A DNA stretch of 64,000 nt from Flavobacterium phycosphaerae. Its GTDB lineage: Bacteria; Bacteroidota; Bacteroidia; Flavobacteriales; Flavobacteriaceae. The first letter of the stretch is position 1. Every line of letters begins with the position of its first letter. This document shows positions 58,010 through 64,000 of this stretch, piece by piece. A program made the translations under genes and the position numbers. Below the pieces are notes generated by a model. It did no database searches. It had not been told where the DNA came from and saw only the letters and a list, made by a program, of their open reading frames with translations. The stretch is taken from positions 402,501 to 466,500 of the forward strand of contig NZ_JAAATZ010000001.1 in NCBI RefSeq assembly GCF_010119235.1, read 5' to 3'.

Positions 58010-58687
58010 CTAAGGCGTAGAAGAACTTACCTGGAGCACTTTGCCGTTATAGTATTGATTACCGGTCAAAGCAAAATTGAAAATATAATCAGCCATAGCA
58101 GCCGGCGATGTTGGAGCTTCATACCCAGGAAATGCTTCCTGCAACATTTCGGTGTTAACGGCTCCCAAGGCTAAAACATTAAAAGCAATTCCCTGTTCTT
58201 TATATTCTTCCGCCAAAAGCTCCGAAAGGGTAATAACCGCTCCTTTACTGGAACTGTAAGCGGCCAATCCGGCAAATTTCATACTGCCTTGTATACCTCC
58301 CATAGAGCTGATGGAAACCACATGACTTCCTTTTTGCAGATAAGGCAAACAAAGGCGTGTCAAATTAGCCACTCCAAAAACATTGACTTGGTATACTTTT
58401 TCAAAATCTTGCTGTGTGGTTTGGGCAAAAGGTTTGTGTATCAAACTTCCGGCATTGTGAATGATGATATCCACTTTTTTCCAAGTTGAAGAAAGAAACT
58501 TTTCTACCTCAACTAAATCGTCTTCTTTAGACAAATCAACGGAAAGACAAGTAATATTGGAGTTCCCTAACAGTGTTTGTGGTATTTGGCGGGAAATGGC
58601 TAAAACCTGATGCCCGGCGTTAGCAAATTGCAAGGCTAAAGCATGACCAATGCCTCGCGAAGTTCCTGTAACGATGATATTTTTCAT
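58010..58687 (-). CDS. Short-chain dehydrogenase/reductase (SDR)
   Basis: A 225-residue classical SDR. Cofactor motif VTGTSRGIGHALA at about 6-18, NAG in IIHNAGSL, catalytic Ser in VVSISSMGG and the YxxxK in AAYSSSKGA. NAD(P)-dependent oxidoreductase of unknown substrate; slightly shorter than the usual 250. It lies 45 bp downstream of the LysE-like gene on the same strand. Confidence 0.92.
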   Translation of the reverse strand: MKNIIVTGTSRGIGHALALQFANAGHQVLAISRQIPQTLLGNSNITCLSVDLSKEDDLVEVEKFLSSTWKKVDIIIHNAGSLIHKPFAQTTQQDFEKVYQVNVFGVANLTRLCLPYLQKGSHVVSISSMGGIQGSMKFAGLAAYSSSKGAVITLSELLAEEYKEQGIAFNVLALGAVNTEMLQEAFPGYEAPTSPAAMADYIFNFALTGNQYYNGKVLQVSSSTP

Positions 58688-58732
58688 TTTTATCTTTCTT
58701 GTCGTAAAGATAGTAAAAGTACCGAAATGAAA

Positions 58733-59359
58733 TCAGGCGGTATACTTTCTGTAAAAGGCTACTCCTTGAAAAAGGCCAAGGCCAAGAAAAACAAGCGGAA
58801 TAATCATTTGCATCAAGTATTGAGACAGAAATTGGATGTTGGTTGCAAAATAATGCAACGTAAGAATTAATGTCAACATACCACAAAATGTCCCGAAAAC
58901 CGTTCCGAAAACATAGCCATACTTTCTTATTCCTGATACTTCAATGTACTTCTCGTTTAAAAGGTAAAGATTCCAACCCGTCCAAAACGGAATTTGAATA
59001 AAATTGAGACAACTCAATACTATTCCCATAACAAAAGGTATGTAGTCAAATGAAGTCGTTAAAGGCTTTTTTGAATTGGAACTAAAATAAAAAACCGCTG
59101 CCAAAACAACCATAAACACTACTGAAAAAGCTTCGATAGACTTGGTTAGCTTTTTATTCGCGGCTAATCTTTCGGCAAAAATCAACGTGAAATAAATCAC
59201 TAAAAACTCAACCAGAATAACGCCCAGCAAATAGAGAGACGTAGCGGTAATTCCTTGTTGGTTATAAATTTCAAAACCAATAACATTCATGTAGCCTAAC
59301 GGTATCGACCCAATGAAACTCACCAAAAACCCCACGGCTATGTTTTTGAGGTTTTGCAT
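58733..59359 (-). CDS. LysE-family-like transporter
   Basis: 208 residues with six hydrophobic segments. The N-terminus (NLKNIAVGFLVSFIGSIPLGYMNVIGFE) recalls LysE/RhtB exporters, which carry a GxxPGP-like turn there; here it is GSIPLG. Probably an exporter or related membrane protein. Its start overlaps the ATP-grasp stop by one base, so translation is coupled. Confidence 0.7.
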   Translation of the reverse strand: MQNLKNIAVGFLVSFIGSIPLGYMNVIGFEIYNQQGITATSLYLLGVILVEFLVIYFTLIFAERLAANKKLTKSIEAFSVVFMVVLAAVFYFSSNSKKPLTTSFDYIPFVMGIVLSCLNFIQIPFWTGWNLYLLNEKYIEVSGIRKYGYVFGTVFGTFCGMLTLILTLHYFATNIQFLSQYLMQMIIPLVFLGLGLFQGVAFYRKYTA

Positions 59360-60393
59360 CAGAAGTAAACTATTTTATCGGATTGTTGCAAATGCAACCG
59401 GTATTGCTCCATGCCGACTTTATGTGGCAAATAGTCGTAACCGCGTTGGTGATTTTCCACACTGATTTGGTACATATAAGTAATATGTCGTGCCAATTCT
59501 TTCCAAGCAAAAAACAACGAATGCTTAGGATCGTAAATATGGGTTGGCTCGCTGGCGGCTCCGTTTAATTCAACTATAGCGAAGTTTTTACCTTGTTCGA
59601 GTTCTTCCCAAGTATGGTACATTAAATCCATTCTGCCGAAATAAAACTCGTCAATTTGCAAACACATGGCATCAATGACTTTGGTCAATTGAGGTGAAAT
59701 TAAATGACTGTAGTCTAAAAATTTGGCCCCGCGGGCATGATTGCCATACGGAACGAGATTTCGTTTTTCGCCTTTAGCTAAGATGTCTTTGAGCTGATGA
59801 CCGTATTCCTTTTGCAATGCTTTTAATTGGAGTTCGTAACGCGGATTGGCTTTTAACAATGCCTCTATAGTCGAAGAGCCATCGCCTTCAACAATCAGAA
59901 ATTCTTTGGCTACAATGCCGGTGATTCTCCCTTGTTTTTCATGTGGGAAACGTACATAAAAAATACCGACTTCATTAGAATACGGAATCAAATCTTGCAA
60001 CAAATAATCGAAATTGGCTTTGGCATGGTAGGTTGCTAATTCGGCTAAATCAGTAATCTTTTTCACGGCAGAACCGCGTAAACCAATATCAGGCTTGGCA
60101 ATTAAAGGCAATTGTATGGCACTCTTTTCCAGTACAGCCACTACCTCATCAAACGGAATTTGCTCTTTGATGAATTGCGTCTTCGGATAAAACTGTGGTG
60201 GAATCAAATCATAGATTTCCTTTTTACTATCCATAATAAAACCACCGTTACGCATTGTTGGGTTGCAGGTATTAAAGAAGAAAATAGTCCGCGCCTTTAA
60301 AGCATAATACGCCCATAAAAAATAGATAGGAATGTATACCATTTTGAATGGCCAATATTCCCAGTGGAAGAGCTTATGGAAAAAGAGTTTCAA
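59359..60393 (-). CDS. ATP-grasp family protein (D-Ala-D-Ala ligase-like)
   Basis: 344 residues. An N-terminal hydrophobic segment (KMVYIPIYFLWAYYALK) is followed by an ATP-grasp domain: LIAKPDIGLRGSAVKK (ATP-binding lysine and Gly loop), YLLQDLIPYSNEVGIFYVR (hinge acidic residues), KEFLIVEGDGSSTIEALL and the metal-binding FAIVELNGAASEPTHIYDP. It ligates a carboxylate to an amine or similar; the substrate is unknown. Homologues are often labelled as D-Ala-D-Ala ligase, which I would not assume. Confidence 0.82.
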   Translation of the reverse strand: MKLFFHKLFHWEYWPFKMVYIPIYFLWAYYALKARTIFFFNTCNPTMRNGGFIMDSKKEIYDLIPPQFYPKTQFIKEQIPFDEVVAVLEKSAIQLPLIAKPDIGLRGSAVKKITDLAELATYHAKANFDYLLQDLIPYSNEVGIFYVRFPHEKQGRITGIVAKEFLIVEGDGSSTIEALLKANPRYELQLKALQKEYGHQLKDILAKGEKRNLVPYGNHARGAKFLDYSHLISPQLTKVIDAMCLQIDEFYFGRMDLMYHTWEELEQGKNFAIVELNGAASEPTHIYDPKHSLFFAWKELARHITYMYQISVENHQRGYDYLPHKVGMEQYRLHLQQSDKIVYF

Positions 60394-60394
60394 G

Positions 60395-60420
60395 TGAATT
60401 ACGAATTAGGAATTACGAAT
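60395..60420. repeat. AT-rich heptamer repeat
   Basis: GAATTAC, GAATTAG, GAATTAC, GAATGAT between the NRDE and ATP-grasp genes. Confidence 0.6.
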
Positions 60421-60422
60421 GA

Positions 60423-61133
60423 TTAAATGGATATGAAAGTAGTAGCGTATTCTTTTTGGGCCAGTAAATCGGCATAGTGTATGTCAACTTTGTTTTTTTC
60501 GATAACAGTTTGGGTAATGCTTAACGTTTTCAGCCTATCGTTTCTGTTGATTACCAATCCATGTTCTGTATTCTCAGCTTCGGTGTAGCGATGAAAATAG
60601 AATAATTCTTCTTCGGTCACTGTGGTTTTGGTCTCGAGGAAAGTGTGAAACCAATCGGCTCTTTGGACTCTGATAGCATTTGAATACAAAGTAGACGACG
60701 ACCAGATATGACTGGTGTCGGTATCTAACGCTTTGGTTTCTTTGGCTATTTCATTCCAGCGCAACTGATACAGTTTCTGATTTTCGAAAAGTACCAAAGT
60801 GAAAGGCTCAATATGGTCTAAGTCGATGGATTCCCATGCGGTTATTGGGGATTCGCTTCCTATCAATTCCAGTACAATCAACCCTCGGCTTTTTCGATAG
60901 GATGCTTTTAGCTCGTGCTTTTCTTCGGCACCATTGAGCAAAACCAAAACATTCGAATGCTCATCAATGGCATACCAAGTCCCTCCTGCCTTTTGGTCTT
61001 TGGGAAAAATAATTTTCTTGTTATTAATGTGATAGTGCATCGGCTGGAGCGCATTGGGCCTGATTGTTTTTTCATCACGATTGGACGTAATGATAATCTT
61101 GCCGCCAGCGTTAACAAAACTTACTGTGCACAT
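60423..61133 (-). CDS. NRDE (TANGO2-like) family protein
   Basis: 236 residues. Cys2 is at the expected N-terminal place (MCTVSFVNAGGKIIITSNRDE), and NRDE is the family motif; the fold is Ntn-hydrolase-like. GGTWYAIDEHSNVLVLLNG and SRGLIVLEL are also typical. Function is unsettled (haem or lipid roles proposed for animal TANGO2). It overlaps the upstream DinB-type gene by 13 bases. Confidence 0.87.
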   Translation of the reverse strand: MCTVSFVNAGGKIIITSNRDEKTIRPNALQPMHYHINNKKIIFPKDQKAGGTWYAIDEHSNVLVLLNGAEEKHELKASYRKSRGLIVLELIGSESPITAWESIDLDHIEPFTLVLFENQKLYQLRWNEIAKETKALDTDTSHIWSSSTLYSNAIRVQRADWFHTFLETKTTVTEEELFYFHRYTEAENTEHGLVINRNDRLKTLSITQTVIEKNKVDIHYADLLAQKEYATTFISI

Positions 61134-61639
61134 TGTTTACGGTATTCAATAGTGGAGCGAGCCACACCAAAATTATCATCAACAATACTGGTTCCTGATT
61201 GAATGAGTGCCACTTTAATAAGTGCCTGATGGTGGATGCAATGTTCCAAATTATATAACAATTCGCGATGGTAATTACTCTCTATTAATAACTCCTCGTT
61301 ATCAACCAGTTGTTGCAAGTAGAGTTTTTTATTGGGTTTACCCAACTGAAGTAAAAGGTCAGCTATACAGTTTTGAGCAAAAGTACTATTGGTTTGAATC
61401 CTGTAATCCCTTTGACGTTTGTCATAATTGACGGTACCGCTTTCATATTGACTTTCGAGACACTGAAACATCTCAATAATGTGGCGGGTGTGTTCTCCGA
61501 TAGTGGCATTACTCAGGTCGTGACAGGGACAACAATAGTCATCATCCGAAAGCTGCGACAGTAAATCGGTCAGCTCGTTTAGGGTTTTGTGAATAGCGGG
61601 AATGAGCATAATTGGTTGTTTTTGAATGTTTGTTTTCAT
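61121..61639 (-). CDS. DinB-like family protein
   Basis: 172 residues, four-helix DinB-type fold with likely metal-binding histidines in IGEHTRHIIEMFQCLE (about 50) and NLEHCIHHQALIKVAL (about 135). It contains a Cys-rich CCPCHD segment near 40. Distinct from the DinB protein at 47411. Translationally coupled to the NRDE gene. Confidence 0.82.
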   Translation of the reverse strand: MKTNIQKQPIMLIPAIHKTLNELTDLLSQLSDDDYCCPCHDLSNATIGEHTRHIIEMFQCLESQYESGTVNYDKRQRDYRIQTNSTFAQNCIADLLLQLGKPNKKLYLQQLVDNEELLIESNYHRELLYNLEHCIHHQALIKVALIQSGTSIVDDNFGVARSTIEYRKQCAQ

Positions 61640-61665
61640 GTACGATTTCTTTCGAAAAGCGGTTT

Positions 61666-62055
61666 CTAAAATTTCAACCGTAACAAATCCGGGATTTTAT
61701 GTTTTTGATTATAAACCAAAATCAAACAACAGAGTAATGTAATTACGGCTAAAGCGAACAAAGTCCCACCATCATTTTGCACGTCAATTCCTAACACAAA
61801 TATATGAGAAAATATCGCTCCCGCCATCGTTCCTAATCCCAAAAGCGCACCAAGCAAAGTTGTTCTTGGAATTAAAATCAGAATAGAAGCTATCAACTCT
61901 ACTACTCCGGAGCCAATTCGTCCAAAAGGTTCAATGCCCAGTTTGGTAAAAATATAAACACTTTCTTCCGCTCCGGTGAATTTAAAAAATAAGGTTTGCA
62001 CTAAGATTATTACTGCGATGAGTTTGATAATCCAAATAAAAGTTGGGTTTTTCAT
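61666..62055 (-). CDS. DoxX family membrane protein
   Basis: 129 residues with four transmembrane segments (IIKLIAVIILVQTLFFKFTG; GRIGSGVVELIASILILIPR; LLGALLGLGTMAGAIFSH; LFALAVITLLCCLILVYN), matching DoxX/MauE-like proteins. Proposed to take part in membrane redox processes. It follows the YHS genes in the same leftward run. Confidence 0.87.
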   Translation of the reverse strand: MKNPTFIWIIKLIAVIILVQTLFFKFTGAEESVYIFTKLGIEPFGRIGSGVVELIASILILIPRTTLLGALLGLGTMAGAIFSHIFVLGIDVQNDGGTLFALAVITLLCCLILVYNQKHKIPDLLRLKF

Positions 62056-62072
62056 GTTGTTTCGTTGATTAC

Positions 62073-62534
62073 TTAGTTATTGATTTTTCTCCAATTGGCA
62101 TCTGCTTTTTTCTTCAACCCAGCTTCGTCTTTGTTCCATGATTTGAGTGTGTTATTGAAGAAAGCGTTGTAGAACAAGTTTAGTTTACCATCCACAATTT
62201 TAAATGTTTCTGGGTCAACCTCTACTTTTTCGCCGGTAGATCCCATGGCGTAGGAACACCATCCGCCGTATTGTGGTTCGTAACTTGCCGGATTTTTCAG
62301 AAACAAGTCTTTATCTGCTTGTGAAGTAAAGTAATAGGTAACACCTTCATAAGTCGAGGTTATTGATGATTTCCCTTTTACTGCTTTTTTTTGGGTAAAA
62401 TACGCCACCGGATCATAACCCTGAAGTGCCACACCTTTTTCTAAATTGAATTGAGTAGTTCGTTTGGTTGCATTTTGAGTAAATCCTGCCACCGACATTA
62501 AGGTAACCAAAAGTAAGAATACTGTTTTTTTCAT
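62073..62534 (-). CDS. YHS domain-containing exported protein, copy 1
   Basis: 153 residues: signal peptide (to about 19), then a YHS-type domain (about 32-120) with VALQGYDPVAYFTQKKAVKG, YYFTSQADKDLFLKNPASYEPQYGGWCSYAMG. YHS domains are associated with metal or redox proteins. It is paralogous to the next upstream gene, from which 90 bp separate it. Confidence 0.9.
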   Translation of the reverse strand: MKKTVFLLLVTLMSVAGFTQNATKRTTQFNLEKGVALQGYDPVAYFTQKKAVKGKSSITSTYEGVTYYFTSQADKDLFLKNPASYEPQYGGWCSYAMGSTGEKVEVDPETFKIVDGKLNLFYNAFFNNTLKSWNKDEAGLKKKADANWRKINN

Positions 62535-62624
62535 GATAATTAGTATTGTTGTTATTTATTGATACAAAAGTAATTATGTGCTAAATTGTGTTTTGTCTGC
62601 TACTTTACATTAAAGGTAAAAAAT

Positions 62625-63056
62625 TTATTTGGCTATACCTTTTACCCAATTTTCATTGGCTCTGACAATCCTTGCTTCTCGGTCCTTTGACCACAATTCT
62701 TTTACTTTCAAGTTATAATTTAGATACAATTTACCATCAACTAAAGTGAAGGCTTCCGGTTCGGTCGGAGAAAGATGTCCTTCTGAAACGCCATAAGCAC
62801 AAAAACCTCCAAATTGTGGCACATATTGAGCAGGGTTTTTCAAGAAAAGAGTTTTGTTCTGCTCAGTCGAGAAATAATAAATAGCCTCATTAAAGTTAGT
62901 GCTGATGGCTTTGTTGCCTTCAATAGCTTTGTTACTTTCAAAATAGGCCACCGGATCATAGCCTTTGATCGCTACTCCGTTGGTTAGAAATTGATTTTGT
63001 CCGCTAGCTCCCATTGAAGCCAGCACAATGATTACTGCTAAAACTAATTTTTTCAT
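62625..63056 (-). CDS. YHS domain-containing exported protein, copy 2
   Basis: 143 residues with a signal peptide and the same domain (VAIKGYDPVAYFESNKAIEG, YYFSTEQNKTLFLKNPAQYVPQFGGFCAYG). About half identical to copy 1 by eye. It begins 11 bp after the outer-membrane protein gene ends, so the two are likely co-transcribed. Confidence 0.9.
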   Translation of the reverse strand: MKKLVLAVIIVLASMGASGQNQFLTNGVAIKGYDPVAYFESNKAIEGNKAISTNFNEAIYYFSTEQNKTLFLKNPAQYVPQFGGFCAYGVSEGHLSPTEPEAFTLVDGKLYLNYNLKVKELWSKDREARIVRANENWVKGIAK

Positions 63057-63067
63057 GCGGTTTTGAT

Positions 63068-63967
63068 TTAAAATGAATATTGATAGAGTATTCCAAGTAC
63101 AAAGCTTCGGGTCAAACCATCGGGGCGTATGTCACGAACTACAAACGGGACAGCTGCCGAAAGCTCTATGCTGTTTTGTTTATTGAAATAATAAGTGGTA
63201 ATCCAATTGCCGTTAACCGTCAATCCGTCCGACCCTTTGATGCTTTCTCTTTGACTAAAAATGTTTTCATAAGTATCTTCTCCCAAGTGGTAAATGAACA
63301 GCAGATTAGGTTTGAAAGTGATTTTTTTGTTTGGTGTTTTGATGGAATAGGAGGCTCTCCATAGCGCATCCGGTTTTCTTTCAAATAAGTTTGTAGACGG
63401 AAAATCATCAGTCCCGCTGTATTCTTTGAAATATGAATTCTTATTCAAGTTGATCACAGGAATTTGCAAAGCAGCGTTAAAATCCCATCGACGATAGTGA
63501 AAATTAGTACCGAGGAACAAGTCGATGGTACCCAAACTCGATTGATAATCCAACGGTAACGAATAGCCGTTAATCTTCAAATTAGAAGCTGTAAACGGGA
63601 ACTTGAATCCCAACAAAGCGCTCCACTGACTGTTCTTTTTTTCTTTAAAACTATAATTCCCAATCAAAAAAGCATCACCCAATTGGGTTCGGGTACCAAA
63701 GCTACCATGAGCTGTAGAAAGTGTCACCTTGCTAGTAAAAGAATATCGGTCATTAAACCGTTTAGTATACGACACATAAGGTGAAAAGTATTGAACATCC
63801 GCTTCGCCCAAACTGTAAACAGCTGCCACTTCAATCGTATTTTTAAATTGTTTTTCCGCTGTTTGAAAACCATGATTTATCGAACAGATTCCGGCATCGC
63901 TACAACCTTGTGCCCAAGTTTTATTTACTCCGAAAACAATTACCAAAAGGAACAGTATCTTTTTCAT
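63068..63967 (-). CDS. Probable outer-membrane beta-barrel protein (299 aa)
   Basis: Signal peptide ending NKTWAQ, then alternating hydrophobic/polar strands rich in Tyr, Phe and Ser throughout, and a C-terminal ILYQYSF with terminal Phe, as in outer-membrane barrels. A Cys-containing SDAGICSINHG segment follows the signal. No family recognised. It heads, within the window, the leftward YHS-DoxX group, so it may share their envelope redox or metal context. Confidence 0.78.
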   Translation of the reverse strand: MKKILFLLVIVFGVNKTWAQGCSDAGICSINHGFQTAEKQFKNTIEVAAVYSLGEADVQYFSPYVSYTKRFNDRYSFTSKVTLSTAHGSFGTRTQLGDAFLIGNYSFKEKKNSQWSALLGFKFPFTASNLKINGYSLPLDYQSSLGTIDLFLGTNFHYRRWDFNAALQIPVINLNKNSYFKEYSGTDDFPSTNLFERKPDALWRASYSIKTPNKKITFKPNLLFIYHLGEDTYENIFSQRESIKGSDGLTVNGNWITTYYFNKQNSIELSAAVPFVVRDIRPDGLTRSFVLGILYQYSF

Positions 63968-64000
63968 TTTCTAGTTTTGAGTTAAAGGAGCTATAGCGAA

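Noticed and set aside
1..64000. tRNA or rRNA genes, and integrated phage or insertion sequences
   Set aside because: No tRNA cloverleaf, rRNA motif, transposase or integrase was recognised on reading the gaps and frames; a covariance-model scan was not possible.

Overview
The window looks like a chromosomal segment of a Flavobacteriaceae member, probably Flavobacterium. It is AT-rich, its promoters match the Bacteroidota pattern (TTG about 20 bp upstream of TAnnTTTG), three very large secreted proteins carry type IX secretion (T9SS) C-terminal domains or their remains, and housekeeping genes (rlmB, rarA, obg, adk, hpt, purK, purE, gcvP) resemble flavobacterial versions. No rRNA, tRNA, CRISPR array, transposase or phage gene was recognised.

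Layout. 1-9.1 kb: the end of a surface protein gene, rlmB, a rhomboid protease, rarA, a YjjG-type nucleotidase, an Xre/RES toxin-antitoxin pair with a two-palindrome operator, radC, mpl (frameshifted) and a TPR protein. 9.5-26.3 kb: three consecutive giant T9SS cargo genes (about 2195, 1860 and 1345 residues) built from FN3, PPC-like, TIG and Ig-like modules; the first and third share a long C-terminal half. 26.3-37.3 kb: an S46 dipeptidyl-peptidase, a 21-bp-period repeat array, obg, a CNNM/CorC-type protein, adk, hpt, purK, purE and an M3 peptidase. 37.4-43 kb: a GbsR/MarR-type regulator whose inverted-repeat operator also precedes a small membrane-protein operon, a UbiA-like protein and gcvP. 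43-50.5 kb: a more accessory stretch with an Ntn-hydrolase, small secreted proteins, a frameshifted GlxA-type regulator divergent from an EthD/DinB/SRPBCC group, a duplicated gene of unknown function (one copy a remnant) and a truncated haemoglobin behind a 14-bp palindrome. 50.6-64 kb: a KAS III-like enzyme, a methyltransferase, a WG-repeat protein, a glycosyltransferase, an MlaE/MlaF-type transporter pair (ATPase frameshifted), mannose-1-phosphate guanylyltransferase, a SprT-like protein, a four-helix-bundle gene between inverted AT-rich repeats, then a long leftward run (SDR, LysE-like, ATP-grasp, NRDE, DinB, DoxX, two YHS proteins, outer-membrane protein).

Most notable: (i) one promoter design, two direct repeats about 20-21 bp apart followed at 20 bp by the -7 box, before giant surface protein genes and a distant WG-repeat gene; (ii) nine 21-bp periods carrying a CTTCGGAG core in an intergenic region; (iii) well-defined operators for Xre/RES, the GbsR-type regulator, the GlxA/EthD pair and the globin; (iv) four clear and one probable single-base frameshift, every one a deletion in a homopolymer, which points to consensus errors rather than gene decay.
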